From Cyanobium sp. FGCU52 (GTDB taxonomy: Bacteria; Cyanobacteriota; Cyanobacteriia; PCC-6307; Cyanobiaceae), in NCBI GenBank assembly GCA_024958715.1, contig JANWUS010000011.1, positions 1 through 33,566 of the forward strand: 33,566 nt of DNA, read 5' to 3'. The position numbers and the translations under genes were made by a program. The notes under the pieces were generated by a model. The model saw only the letters and a program-made list of their open reading frames with translations. It was not told the origin of the DNA and made no database searches. Position 1 is the stretch's first letter. Each line of letters opens with the position of its first letter. Shown piece by piece: positions 1-9,300 of the stretch.

Positions 1-4
1 GTGT

Positions 5-205
5 TCAGCAGGGGGGAAGTTCGCGGTGTGCCGTCCCGTCCCCTGAATGGGTACTGCAAAACTGCGACGCGTAGTCGCCTTCCAGCTCATCCCAGGGAAT
101 GAGGTCGGCGAGCTTGACCCAGCGATTGTCACTAGAGAGCTTCCCACCAAAGGGCAAGAAGAAGTCCTCGAACGAGAGCTGGTTCCGATGCTCGCGTCGA
201 TACAT
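5..205 (-). pseudogene. IS5-like transposase, N-terminal fragment
   Basis: The start at 205 gives a protein beginning MYRREHRNQLSFEDFFLPFG and continuing through a KLSSDNRWVKLADLIPW block. This is the typical N-terminus of the DUF772/DDE transposases common in cyanobacteria. The frame then departs from the family after about 47 residues and stops at 5-7, long before the DDE catalytic core, which is absent. A longer frame opening at 256 adds 17 residues that do not look like the family. The product is non-functional as seen here. Family assignment is from recognised sequence wording; the precise IS group cannot be fixed without a database search. Confidence 0.6.
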
Positions 206-302
206 GTGGAAAACACTGGGCTGCTTTTCGGCGAAATCGGGCCGTATAGCACACATTCTACGTCTAAAAACTGCTCAGATCCATTGCGGCACAGTCGCTT
301 TG

Positions 303-321
303 CCCTTTCTCAGGAGGCCCT
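303..321. repeat. IS terminal inverted repeat (left copy)
   Basis: CCCTTTCTCAGGAGGCCCT. Positions 306-321 are the reverse complement of 33295-33310 with one mismatch, and the 19-mer matches 611-629 at 17 of 19 positions. It marks the outer end of the minus-oriented IS at the left edge. Confidence 0.6.
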
Positions 322-610
322 CAATATTCGCTGTAGCTGATCATGGCGAGATTGGCCTGCGGCGCTGAGAGCTGCATCTCCATGAGTTTCCTGGTGATGT
401 GTGCCGAGAAGATCCTGAGGCTGCTTCGCCTCTTTTTTGTGCTTCTTTATTTGGTTTTGCAACCTGCTCAGGCTCTATGTCTGAGCTGCGAAGGCCTGGA
501 GTTTTGTTAGCCGTAAGCTGGAATGGTGCGCCAGTCATTGCATCGACGGCGTGGTGGGCCGTGAACGCCAAGCCACTCATGCCCTCCATGGAGCAGTTTT
601 GGTTGCCACC

Positions 611-629
611 CTTTTTCAGGAGGCCCCGA
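611..629. repeat. Second copy of the IS terminal repeat
   Basis: CCCTTTTTCAGGAGGCCCC matches 303-321 at 17 of 19 positions and has the same orientation. It suggests the end of another, largely decayed copy of the same IS family lying to its left, or an older insertion into which the 1-321 copy jumped. No intact transposase accompanies it. Confidence 0.45.
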
Positions 630-763
630 ATAGGGGAGCCTGAACACCTCCAGCACTGACCGCCAGCGAGGAAGGGCAGGGCTCCAGATCACGGAGGGCC
701 AGGCAGGCGACTTCCTCAGGGTGTGAAGATTATTGGAGCCGATGAACTGGGAATGAAATAAGT

Positions 764-791
764 ACCTTAGGTGAAGGACCTTAAGTGAAAT
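764..791 (+). repeat. Imperfect 14-bp tandem repeat upstream of the RTX gene
   Basis: ACCTTAGGTGAAGG is followed directly by ACCTTAAGTGAAAT (11 of 14 identical), ending 15 bases before the ATG at 807. It could be an operator-like direct repeat. The spacing does not fit the cyanobacterial Pho box (8-bp units every 11 bp), so no regulator is proposed. Confidence 0.3.
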
Positions 792-806
792 CTACCCATT
801 CACGTC

Positions 807-1298
807 ATGAGCTCCCTCACGCAAGACCTGTTTACGAATTATTCCAGCTGGGTCGTGTCCCTTGATGGCTGGGTTCTGACTTCAGGGATCATCAAAGCAA
901 TGGCCGGCAACGACTTCATCACCGGCATCGGCGCTGCTGGTGATGAAGTCGGCATCGACAACGGCGGCACGATCGATACAGGCGCCGGCAACGACACCGT
1001 TGATGCACTTTTTGGTGGCTCCGTTATGCTTATCGGCATTGGAACAATCGACCTTGGCATTGACAACTACACCCTCAAGGGCTTCGGACAGGGGACATTT
1101 ATCGATGGTAACGGGACTGACAAGATCCTCCTCGGTGCAGGCACTTACACCATCACCGGGGGGGGGGCACTCATCAACCAGATCATGGGCGTCAGCGGCT
1201 TTGAATTTATTGGTCGCGCCAATGGCGGACTCTTCGCTTTTGGCGATGGCACCCTGACGGTCGATGGCAGCGGTGTTGCAACAACGTTCGTCGCCTGA
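807..1298 (+). CDS. Small RTX-like calcium-binding protein
   Basis: A 163-residue, glycine/aspartate-rich acidic protein. It contains hemolysin-type nonapeptide-like pieces (AGNDFITG near residue 34 and TGAGNDTVDALFGG near residue 58) followed by beta-rich, glycine-rich sequence. RTX repeats bind calcium after secretion, usually by type I systems that read a C-terminal signal. No ABC exporter is present here; an HlyD-like adaptor is encoded at 26587-27789 but is far away. With only two recognisable units, the protein is much shorter than typical RTX exoproteins. It starts at ATG 807 with no clear ribosome binding site. An in-frame run of ten G lies at 1158-1167. It is convergent with the CoA-transferase gene. 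The family call is moderately safe; the function is unknown. Confidence 0.6.
   Translation: MSSLTQDLFTNYSSWVVSLDGWVLTSGIIKAMAGNDFITGIGAAGDEVGIDNGGTIDTGAGNDTVDALFGGSVMLIGIGTIDLGIDNYTLKGFGQGTFIDGNGTDKILLGAGTYTITGGGALINQIMGVSGFEFIGRANGGLFAFGDGTLTVDGSGVATTFVA
1158..1167 (+). repeat. G10 homopolymer inside the RTX coding sequence
   Basis: Ten consecutive G encode Gly-Gly-Gly plus the first base of the next Ala codon, at about residue 118 of 163. Such tracts are prone to slipped-strand mispairing. A one-base change would shift the frame and replace the last quarter of the protein. Confidence 0.7.
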
Positions 1299-1418
1299 TC
1301 TGCGCGATTGTCTTGCCCTGGGCGATCAGTTGCTTCACTGTTTTGAGTGTGCGGATGATCTGTACTCCTTTCGGAGAAGACTGCGTCTACGGCTGTGTGC
1401 CTAGTGCGTTTCATGGTG

Positions 1419-1452
1419 GAGTCCCCGGCCCAGTCTGGCCGGCTGAGGACTC
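1419..1452. terminator. Candidate bidirectional terminator hairpin
   Basis: Two nested perfect arms form a strong stem: GAGTCC-CCGGCC, a loop CAGTCT, GGCCGG, a CTGA bulge, then GGACTC. It sits between the 3' ends of the convergent RTX and CoA-transferase genes, where a shared terminator would be expected. There is no clear T-tract on either strand, so intrinsic termination is uncertain. Confidence 0.4.
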
Positions 1453-1517
1453 TCATTCACTCTGGGCCGCTCACCGTGGTCCACGGCACCACTGACAAGC
1501 GTGGTGAGACGTGACAC

Positions 1518-2735
1518 TTAGATGGGCTCAAAGCTGGTTCCGAGCTTGCTTTCATCGATTGTCGGAATGCGTGCTTCGGATAAACCCAGTAGGCCAACAA
1601 CAATGTCACGGTTGTGGGCACCCAAATCAGGGCCTCGGGTGAGTAATCTACCGTTTCCTCTGGAAAGCCGAAGTGGGAAGCCTAGATAGCGTCCCTCTTC
1701 GGGAGAGGATTCCAGGTGTTGGTAGTAGTCGCGTTGGTGAAGGTGCTCGTCTTTCGTCAGCTCAAGCATCGAAAGGACGGGGCCTGCAGCAATACCTGAT
1801 GCTTGTAGTATTTCGGTCGCTTCCATTGGTGTCCGGGAGCAGCTCCACTCTGAGATGTTACGATCAATCTCATCGTGATGCTCGTGACGCCCCTCGGCCG
1901 AGGTGAGGCGTGAATCTGTAGCCAGTTCTGGTTGGTTGATGGCCTGACATAAGCATCGCCATTCGGTATCTGTTTGCACGGTCAGTACCAGCCAAGCATT
2001 TTCTCCGAAGCAGGGATAACAGCCCTGGGGCGCGAATTCGGGATGGCGGTTGCCGCGTAGCACGAAGTGTGTGCCGTTGACCGCATAATCCATCAGATGC
2101 TCTCCCATCAGGGCGTGGCTGGCGGATTCCATCTCGGAAAGATCCACCCAGTCCCCCTGTCCTGTCCGCTGTCGCGCGATCAGGGCGGTGAGCGCGGCGG
2201 CCGCCCCCATGATCCCGTTGGTCACGTCCATTTCACGGATGCGCCGGGCAGGCTGGTCCGGCCCGTAGCCAGTGAGGGATTGAATGCCTGCAAGGGCTTC
2301 GATGGTGCCCCCATAGCCGCGATAGTGCGCCTCCGGACCAGTTCTCCCAAAGGCTGACATCGACACCAGGATGATATCCGGCCTGAGTTCACGCAGGCGT
2401 GCGTATCCGAGGCCGAGCCGATCGAAGACACCGGGCCTGGAGTTTTCAAGAACGATGTCGCTCTGGCTGACCAGTTGCTCGAACAGATCCTTCTCAAGGG
2501 GATCGCGCAGGTCGAGGGTCAGGGATTGCTTGTTGCGATGGACCTGCCAGAAGGCCACCTTGCGGTTGTAGGCGCGATTCATTGTGATGCCGCCACGCAG
2601 GAAGTCCAGGCGCTTCTGATATTCGATCTTGATCACCTGTGCACCGAAATCGGCGAGAAAACGCGCCGTATGGGGACAGGCCCATTCGTGTCCCAGGTCG
2701 ATCACGCGAATTCCCTGGAGTGGCAGATCGCTCAT
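1518..2735 (-). CDS. Family III (CaiB/BaiF-type) CoA-transferase, catalytic subunit
   Basis: A 405-residue protein, the usual length for formyl-CoA-transferase-like enzymes, which move CoA between carboxylic acids through an aspartyl-CoA anhydride. The N-terminus (LQGIRVIDLGHEW) and the block GQGDWVDLSEMES are characteristic. Asp170, in MDVTNG, aligns with the catalytic Asp169 of the family, so this copy should be active. I chose ATG 2735 because the family begins a few residues before this motif; the frame stays open to 2822 but that extension would run into the upstream gene. The start lies 25 bp after the stop of a second CoA-transferase gene that lacks the aspartate. Together they probably make a heteromeric enzyme like BbsEF. 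The substrate is unknown; an acyl product of the neighbouring lipid synthase is an inference. Confidence 0.85.
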   Translation of the reverse strand: MSDLPLQGIRVIDLGHEWACPHTARFLADFGAQVIKIEYQKRLDFLRGGITMNRAYNRKVAFWQVHRNKQSLTLDLRDPLEKDLFEQLVSQSDIVLENSRPGVFDRLGLGYARLRELRPDIILVSMSAFGRTGPEAHYRGYGGTIEALAGIQSLTGYGPDQPARRIREMDVTNGIMGAAAALTALIARQRTGQGDWVDLSEMESASHALMGEHLMDYAVNGTHFVLRGNRHPEFAPQGCYPCFGENAWLVLTVQTDTEWRCLCQAINQPELATDSRLTSAEGRHEHHDEIDRNISEWSCSRTPMEATEILQASGIAAGPVLSMLELTKDEHLHQRDYYQHLESSPEEGRYLGFPLRLSRGNGRLLTRGPDLGAHNRDIVVGLLGLSEARIPTIDESKLGTSFEPI

Positions 2736-2760
2736 CGGGACTTGGGGTGATACAGGGTGG

Positions 2761-3945
2761 TCAGAGGGCACCGATGTCCTCCAGTTCGGAGAGGGTGGCA
2801 GGGGAATGGCCCAGGGCGCCATACACGGCGGCGTTGTGCTCGCCGAGTTGAGGTGCCCGTCCGAGGTGCCACCTGTGCCAGGCTGATTGAAAGGGTGCGG
2901 CCATGGAGACCAGTTGACCGACCTCGGGATGGGTGGCCGTCAACTGGAAGAAGCCGCGTTGTTCGTGCTGCGGCGATTGCAGGGCCTCCGCCAGAGAGGC
3001 CAGATAGCCGAAGGCGAGGCCTGCCTCCTGTCCGCGATGGTAGATCTCACGCTTGCTCTTTCCGGCGAGCGCCGCTCGGACCCGCGCATGCACCTCTTGG
3101 CGATGGGCGATGCGGCCGGTGATGGTGGTGAAGGGGGGTTCCAGCATCTCCGGATCGCCAAGGGCCGAGGCGCCCTGGCTCCAGTTACGCAGGGGACCCG
3201 CGATGATGGCCGCCGCGCCATCGGCGGTTGGATAGCACTCCCAGGGCACCAGGGCATGGGAATCGCCATTGCGGATGGCGTCGTGATTGGCGAGCAGGGC
3301 TTCGGCCAGCTTGATCTCCACGTTCTCCAGGGCGCTTTCCTGGATGGAGACGTCCACCCATTCGCCGATGCCATCCCGTTGTCGTCGCTGATAGGCAAGC
3401 AGGGCCGCGAGGTAGGCGTGCAGGCCCGCAGTGTAGTGCGTGATCGCAGGGCCACTGTTGAGCGGTGGTCGATCGCGATCCCCGGTGAGGGACATGGCCC
3501 CGCTCATCGCGTAATGCACGATTTCGGTCGCTTTCCAGTGCCGGCGGGGGCCTGTCTGGCCGAAGTCGGATATGGAGATCAGGATCAGCCCGGGGTTGAT
3601 CGCGTGAAGCGCGTCGATTCCGAATCCCCAGCGCTCCAGCGCACCGGGCTCAAACGACTCGACCAGAATGTCCGCCGTCGCGATCAGGGAGCGCACCAGC
3701 TCCGGTGCCCGCGAATGCGAGAGGTCGAGCGTGACGCCGCGCTTGCCCCCATTCAGCCAGTGAAACGACAGGCTGCGCTCCAGGCCGGGTTGCCCTCGGT
3801 GGAACGGTCCGCGATGGCGTTGCGGGTCGCCCGTGCGCGGAGGTTCGATCTTGATCGTGTCAGCGCCGAAGCCGGCCATCAGACGGGTGCCATAGGGCCC
3901 GGCGATGCCGAAGCTGCAATCGAGGACTCGCAGGTGTGACAGCAT
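2761..3945 (-). CDS. Family III CoA-transferase homologue lacking the catalytic Asp
   Basis: A 394-residue protein beginning MLSHLRVLDCSFGIAGPYG and containing GEWVDVSIQES, both typical of the CaiB/BaiF fold. At the catalytic position it reads ITHYTAG, with His170 where the family has Asp. It should therefore not form the aspartyl intermediate on its own. Immediately downstream is a homologue that keeps the Asp. In the two-subunit succinyl-CoA:benzylsuccinate CoA-transferase only one subunit carries the aspartate, so a pseudo-subunit role is plausible. I chose ATG 3945 because GAAGG lies 6 bases before it and the family motif follows at once. An ATG at 3996 would add 17 residues and leave only 9 bp from the upstream stop. 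The product is secure as a family member and uncertain in activity. Confidence 0.8.
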   Translation of the reverse strand: MLSHLRVLDCSFGIAGPYGTRLMAGFGADTIKIEPPRTGDPQRHRGPFHRGQPGLERSLSFHWLNGGKRGVTLDLSHSRAPELVRSLIATADILVESFEPGALERWGFGIDALHAINPGLILISISDFGQTGPRRHWKATEIVHYAMSGAMSLTGDRDRPPLNSGPAITHYTAGLHAYLAALLAYQRRQRDGIGEWVDVSIQESALENVEIKLAEALLANHDAIRNGDSHALVPWECYPTADGAAAIIAGPLRNWSQGASALGDPEMLEPPFTTITGRIAHRQEVHARVRAALAGKSKREIYHRGQEAGLAFGYLASLAEALQSPQHEQRGFFQLTATHPEVGQLVSMAAPFQSAWHRWHLGRAPQLGEHNAAVYGALGHSPATLSELEDIGAL

Positions 3946-4005
3946 GCCTTCATTCACGAACTGATCGGCTTCTGGGAAGCCAGCGCCCCTGGCCATCGGC
4001 CACCC

Positions 4006-5070
4006 TCAGGGATCGACGACCAGGCGACGGGGGTTCTGGAGAGAGCCTGCTCCAGCGACGCCGCGAAAGCTGGTGGAGAGTGCGGACAGGGGCGATTCGT
4101 CACGATCGAGGGCCTGATTGGCGCGATCCAGGATCTGCCAGTATCCGTTGCGATCGACATAATCGATGCGGCCGGGTTCCTGGCGCGAGAACTTGTTGAC
4201 CATGAACGTCAGGAAGCGCTGCCGTTGCACTTCGCCCGGACTCAGAAGCGGGTTCCGATAGCTTTCGAGAGGCGAAAGTGGGGCGCTGTGATTGACCGGC
4301 ACATCCTGGTTGGTCCCCAGCACCAGCAGCTCTTTGCGGTTCGATAAAAGTTGGGGGGTTGCGCGGAAGATGGCCGAAGTCTGCCGACTTGAGGCGAGCT
4401 CGTCATCCGCACCCTCGACCACCAGCAGATAGGTGGAGGTTGGAATCTGGCTGAGACTCTGAGTGGGCAGCGCTCCGCCTCTCCAGCCTGGAGCCAGGGT
4501 GAGCACGAGACGCGCCGTGGGCAGGCCAGCCGTGCGCCCATCGGCGGCCATCAGCGTCGCGAGGCCTCCTCCGAACGAGTGACCCACGATGGAGAGACGG
4601 CTCCAGTCGGGCCGCGCAGTCTGGGTCCCTGTGTTCAGAACCTGGACCGACTGCTGGAGGGCCTCCAGGGCATTGCGCCGCATCGCATCCGGAGTGTCCT
4701 GCTTGGAGGTCTGGTACACGGGATAGACGACGATGGAGCCCCGGTTGACCAGATGATCAATCCATCCTCCGTAAAAATAGGGATCCATCGCCAGCCAGCC
4801 GTGCATGAAAAACACCACGGGTGCCTTGGCTGATGGGGCGCCTTTCGGATAGAAAATCCAGAAGGCCTGTGCTCCCTGCCCGATCAGGCGTCGCTGGAGC
4901 CCGTTGATCGTCATCGGACGTTGATCGGTGGCCCCGGACGCGGGAATCCAGCTGCTGGCCATCAGGGGAGGAGAGCTTGGAGGAGGGTTGGTCCCGGCAC
5001 CGGGAGCGATGCTGGTCGTGAGCACCAGAACCGACACCGTTCCGAGGGTCGCGAGGGTGGGAACGGTCAT
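4006..5070 (-). CDS. Exported alpha/beta hydrolase (chlorophyllase/PAF-acetylhydrolase-like)
   Basis: A 354-residue protein. The first ~26 residues form a hydrophobic signal-like segment (TVSVLVLTTSIAPGAG), so the mature enzyme is probably periplasmic or secreted. The oxyanion strand ends in FFMHGW (residues 88-92). The nucleophile elbow is GHSFGGG with Ser165. An acidic residue in EGADDEL and a histidine in PVNHSAP complete a likely triad. It is an esterase or lipase type fold; the substrate cannot be read from sequence. It lies in the same-strand run between the amidohydrolase and the CoA-transferases (113 and 60 bp gaps), which suggests a hydrolytic step on an exported acyl product. It could equally be an unrelated esterase. 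Confidence 0.75.
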   Translation of the reverse strand: MTVPTLATLGTVSVLVLTTSIAPGAGTNPPPSSPPLMASSWIPASGATDQRPMTINGLQRRLIGQGAQAFWIFYPKGAPSAKAPVVFFMHGWLAMDPYFYGGWIDHLVNRGSIVVYPVYQTSKQDTPDAMRRNALEALQQSVQVLNTGTQTARPDWSRLSIVGHSFGGGLATLMAADGRTAGLPTARLVLTLAPGWRGGALPTQSLSQIPTSTYLLVVEGADDELASSRQTSAIFRATPQLLSNRKELLVLGTNQDVPVNHSAPLSPLESYRNPLLSPGEVQRQRFLTFMVNKFSRQEPGRIDYVDRNGYWQILDRANQALDRDESPLSALSTSFRGVAGAGSLQNPRRLVVDP

Positions 5071-5183
5071 GGTCGGATGCAGAACCTGAAGGAGGGACGT
5101 GGGCTGGCTGCGTTTCGGTGGCGGCCACCCTGCTGGCGGGGGTGGCGTATCGGCGCACGGTCAGGCCGGTGGGCAGGGAGGCT

Positions 5184-6341
5184 TCAGGCCACGCTCTGGT
5201 GCAGTGCCGCCTGTTGCGGAGCCAGCTCCAGATTGAAGAACCGGATCGCATTCCTGCCGAGGATTTTCTCGATCGCCTGCGCGGACAGTGACGACTGCTG
5301 CAGGCGCCGCGCTGCCCCGGTCCAGTTGCAGTCGAAATGGGGGTAGTCCGTGCCCCAGGCGATGTGGTCCTCGCCGAGAAGCTCCACCAGCATCGGCGTC
5401 GTGGACTCGTCGGATGGGATCTGGATCAGGCATTGGCGCTTGAAATACTCGCTGGGGAGAAGTTTGCACTCGGGAATCATCCAGCTCATGTGCTTGCGAT
5501 GTTCATCCATGCGCTCCAGCCAATAGGGAACCCATCCGCCGCCGGATTCGAGAAAAATGATCTTCAACTTCGGGAACCGCTCCAGCACACCGCCAAGGAT
5601 CAGGGTCATGCAGGCGAGCTGCTGTTCCATCGGATGGGAGGCCATGTGGCGGTAGGCCAGATTGTCGTAACGGTCGAAGCCGACGGCGGCGATCCCCGGC
5701 ATGAATCCACCTTCGTGGATGCCGATCGGGCAATCAAGCTCCTCGGCCGTCTGCCAGATCACGTCATAGTCTGGGTGGTCGAGGTTGCGATTGCGCAACG
5801 GATTGGGACGGGTGAAGACCCCCTTGAATCCAAGCTCCTCCACTACAAAGCGCATCTCCTTGGCGGCCAGTTCAGGGCACTGAAAGGGCACGGCGCCGAT
5901 GCCGATCAGGCGGCTGGGAGATGCCTTGCAATAATCGGCAAGCCAATTATTGTAAGCACGGCAGACGGCTGCGGCGACCTCATCTGAATTGATGCCCGTG
6001 TAGCGCAGGCCCACCGTCGGATAAAGCATGGCCAGATCGACACCTTCGCGGTCCATGTCCTCAATGCGGGGTTCCGGCCTGAACCCCCCCGGTTGCTGCT
6101 GTTCCCAGCGCTGGCTGGCCACCGTGTCCTCGAACTTCTTGTCCACGTTACGACCTCCTAGGCCGGTGCCTTTCGGCCGGGTCGGCTGAAAGCCCTCGAT
6201 GGCGAACTGCTGCTCTCCCTGCTCGTCCTCGTAGAAACGGGGAGCCATGGGCAGCAGGTCCTTGTTGTCCATGTACCTCACCCAGAGATCAATGGGCTCG
6301 AGGATGTGGCTGTCAGTGTCGATGACTGTGAAGGAGTTCAT
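5184..6341 (-). CDS. Amidohydrolase-2 family metal enzyme (ACMSD-like)
   Basis: A 385-residue TIM-barrel metal-dependent hydrolase or decarboxylase. The N-terminus has the metal motif D8-T-D10-S-H12 (the D-x-D-x-H variant of H-x-H). Further conserved blocks are GIHEGG in mid-protein and WGTDYPHFD near residue 340, which carries the conserved aspartate. Relatives include aminocarboxymuconate semialdehyde decarboxylase and many enzymes of unknown substrate that often sit beside CoA-transferases and acyl-CoA genes. It lies 47 bp downstream of the large megasynthase on the same strand and is probably co-transcribed with it. It could decarboxylate or hydrolyse a beta-keto or cyclic intermediate, but that is a guess. 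ATG 6341 is followed at once by the family motif, so the start is good. Confidence 0.8.
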   Translation of the reverse strand: MNSFTVIDTDSHILEPIDLWVRYMDNKDLLPMAPRFYEDEQGEQQFAIEGFQPTRPKGTGLGGRNVDKKFEDTVASQRWEQQQPGGFRPEPRIEDMDREGVDLAMLYPTVGLRYTGINSDEVAAAVCRAYNNWLADYCKASPSRLIGIGAVPFQCPELAAKEMRFVVEELGFKGVFTRPNPLRNRNLDHPDYDVIWQTAEELDCPIGIHEGGFMPGIAAVGFDRYDNLAYRHMASHPMEQQLACMTLILGGVLERFPKLKIIFLESGGGWVPYWLERMDEHRKHMSWMIPECKLLPSEYFKRQCLIQIPSDESTTPMLVELLGEDHIAWGTDYPHFDCNWTGAARRLQQSSLSAQAIEKILGRNAIRFFNLELAPQQAALHQSVA

Positions 6342-6388
6342 GCTGGATTGGGTGAACGATGTGTGGGCCTGTGCGCGCAGGTGATGCC

Positions 6389-9300
6389 TTACCCCGGAAT
6401 GAGAGGCCGGATGGCAGGGGTTCCGTCCGGTTGCCGCTCACTCGACTGGCCGGCCAGGCGATTCAGGGCCTGACTGCAACTGCCTTCCACGCCCGCAAGT
6501 TCCAGATAGACACCATCGGCGTCCAGGAGCCTTGCGCCGTACGTCAGGATGCTGTCTTCCAACTGATCAACCCGCAGTTGCAGCTGCAACGGACCTGACG
6601 CCTGGGAGCGGAAGCGCGTCAGACGACCGATGCGGGATGGCAATGGGGTCGTGTCATGAACAATCCTGGCCCAGACGATGGCGAGTTGCGGCACCACATC
6701 CACGGCACCCGGATCCAGGAGCCAGGCGCTCTGCGGTGAGGCTCCATCGAGGAACTGCGCAGGGGTGCTGGGGAGCAGCCGGGCATCCACCCCGTCTTCC
6801 GTGATGGCGTCGATGGCCAGCACCAGCTGATAGCATGGTCCGTGGAAAAGAAGATCCCGGTAGGCCCCGGCCGGTTCCAGAGAGGGGCCTCTCAAGGCCG
6901 GCCATGGATCTGAGGGCGCGTCGGGAAAGTGGTGGTTCAGATGAACCGTAGCCCGGTAGTATGGCCGTTGATTGGCTGGATTCACGAGTTCCGCCTGCAC
7001 ATCGAGATGCATCGGATCGGCATAGCTTGAGGCGCGGGCGAGATAGCGCACCGCAGCGCCGCCCTCCGGAACCGTGATGCCTCGCAGGACCCGCAGATCG
7101 CGGAGTTCGGTGACGGTACGGTCCGGCCAGGCCGCCTGCACGAATTCGGCGAGCCCTTCCGCCGCCATGGCGGCCGCGAGCAAAGGTTTTCCATCCAGCT
7201 GGTGATGGGCCAGGTACGGATGTGTCGGCTTCAGTGTGGCCTCGACGCTGACGCGGCTGTCAAGTTGCAGGGTCGGGGCTTCGGGCATCAGTGGAAAGGG
7301 CGCGAGCGTCGCACCGGTGCTGGCGCCCGCGGCGCTCGAGACAGCGGGGTCGATGAGAGCCCAGGGTCCCTCGCCGGCGACGACTTCGACGGCGTCCGGA
7401 TCGCCGCAGCAGACCTCCCGCAGGAAGAAGTCACGCCCGTCGGGCAGGGGAATCGGGATGATGCCGCGCTCACGGAACTGGCGTTTGACGTCTTCCGAGG
7501 CCATGCCCGTCGTATCCCAGGGCCCCCAGTTGATCGCCAGGATCCGGGTCTTGGGATGCTGCCAATGGAGCTGCCAGGCGGTGCGGTTGATGATTTCATT
7601 GGCAGCCGCGTAGTCGCACTGGCCGCGACTGCCGTAGCGCCCTGCCACCGAACTGAAGAAGACAAGCAGTTTGAGTGTCTCGAAATCCAGGCTCTGCCGC
7701 AGGACGTGGGTGCTGATCACCTTGGTGTCAAAGACGCGTTCAAAGGCCTCTGTTTTCTTGTCGACCAGCAGCTTGTCCGCAATCGCGCCGGCGCCGTGAA
7801 TGACCGCATCCAGGCGGCCATGCCGTGTGTAGATGTCGGCCATCAGGGAGGCAAAGCCGTCGGCATCCGTGACATCGACCGACCGATAGTCGACATGACA
7901 GCGCTGACGGAACCACGCCAGGTTGGCGCGGATCTCCCGGGCGGCCAGCAGCGCGTTCAGTCGGGCCTCGATGGTGGCCGGCGACGGGGATTCGCCCCGC
8001 GCGCGTACCTCGGCGACCAGCGTCTGCAGCAGCTGCGTTCGCTCGCTCAGGCCCGCCGTAGTCTCCGCCTCGGCGGCAGGCTCCGGCGAGCGTCCCACGA
8101 TCACCAGCGTCATCCCCTCCACCGTGATCGCCTTCAGCGTTTCGGCGGTGATGCCCCGATGGCCTCCCGTCGCCAGCACCACCCACTCGGCGGCAGGCTG
8201 CAGGGCCCCCTCCCGGTGCGGCGACGGCGTCGATGGCAGGGGGGTCGCCACCGTCTGGAAGCTGAGGCGCTCGCCACGGCCATCGAGTCCGATTTCCACG
8301 GGTCCCTCGAGACAGTCCAGTTCGGCGAGCAGCTGTTCGCTCAGGCTGTCCACCGAGGCGCGCGGGTCGCAATCCACCACGCGACAGGCCACCCCCGGCC
8401 ATTCCTGGGCGACGGTCTTGAGCAGGCCCGTCTGGCCGGATCCGGCCGTCGAGGCCAGCTCCGAGGGCGTCCGGGCGAACTGGCCTCCGAGCCCCGACAC
8501 CGACAGCACACGGGCCCCTTCCGCCCCCTGCAGATCCCCGGCGCAGCGCTGGAGAAGCTGAAACAGGGCCACCGTGCCGAGGCGGGTCTGCCGGCGCCAG
8601 TCGGTCAGGTCCCGGGCTTCCAAGAGGTGCAGCGGCACCAGATGCACGATCGCCGCGATCGGTCCCCGTTGCCGAGCGGCGGTCACCGCCGCGTCGAGAG
8701 CCGCGGCATCGGGCAGCGACGCGGCAGGCAGCCGCACCACCGCGACGCCCCGGGCTTCCAGCCGCTGCGCGAGGCGGTCCGCGACGCCCAGGTCGTCCTC
8801 CGTGAGCAGACATGAGCCTCGCAGGGGGACCGTTCTGGTCCCCCGGGGGCAGAGTGCCGCACGCATCTGGAAGCGCGGCAGCGAGCCAACGGGATCGTGG
8901 CTAGCTGCCGCTGGCGGCTTTCCCAGGCAGCCAGCCTCCTGCGCAAGGTCCACCACACGGTCGATGATGCTGTCGAGCGTCTTGAGCCGCGACAATGTCT
9001 CCATCTGGCTCTGCATCACGGGGGCAAGCGCTTCGGGCAGGTTCCGGCGCAGCTTCCCCAGCACCTCCACACGTTTGATCGAGTCGATCCCCAGATCGGC
9101 CTCGATGTCTTTGTCCAGGCCGAGCATGTCAGCCGGGTATCCGGTGCGATCACTCACCAGATCCAGCAGCAGCCGGGCGATGCCGGCTCGGTCGAGCCCG
9201 GCGGAGGGGACCGCCTGCTCGGCGGCGGCGGGAGTCTGTGGGGGCGCCGCCGCTGCGGGGGGCGCGAGGCTGATGGGCGGCGCTGCCGCCGGGGCCACGG

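Larger units (their letters stand above)
1..321 (-). mobile_element. 5' end of an IS5-type insertion sequence, cut by the window edge
   Basis: Minus-strand start of a transposase plus a terminal inverted repeat at 306-321. That repeat matches, in reverse complement and at 15 of 16 positions, the sequence at 33295-33310 that borders the transposase 3' end at the other window edge. The IS boundary is placed at 321 because the two ends stop matching immediately outside this point. The rest of the element would lie to the left of the window. The first ~60 bases do not continue the transposase reading frame, so this copy is probably defective or rearranged. Confidence 0.6.
322..806. other. Intergenic region with IS debris, no supported gene
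   Basis: No reading frame here has family resemblance I recognise. A minus-strand frame at 341-589 (82 residues) includes the stretch FTAHHAVDAMTGAPFQLTAN and might be a decayed transposase piece, but I cannot assign it. A second copy of the IS terminal repeat sits at 611-629. A 14-bp imperfect tandem repeat precedes the RTX gene. The region looks like a graveyard of insertion sequences. Confidence 0.5.

Noticed and set aside
764-791. Pho box upstream of the RTX gene
   Set aside because: The repeat period is 14 bases and the core is CCTTAGGT/CCTTAAGT, which does not fit the 11-base period of cyanobacterial Pho boxes.
2887-3939. Long plus-strand open frame of 350 codons
   Set aside because: It is the antisense shadow of the CoA-transferase gene in GC-rich DNA; the minus strand has clear family motifs and the plus frame has none.
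7202-8815. Plus-strand open frame of 537 codons
   Set aside because: It lies opposite the KR and dehydratase region of the megasynthase, is Arg/Gly-rich, and shows no domain signature.
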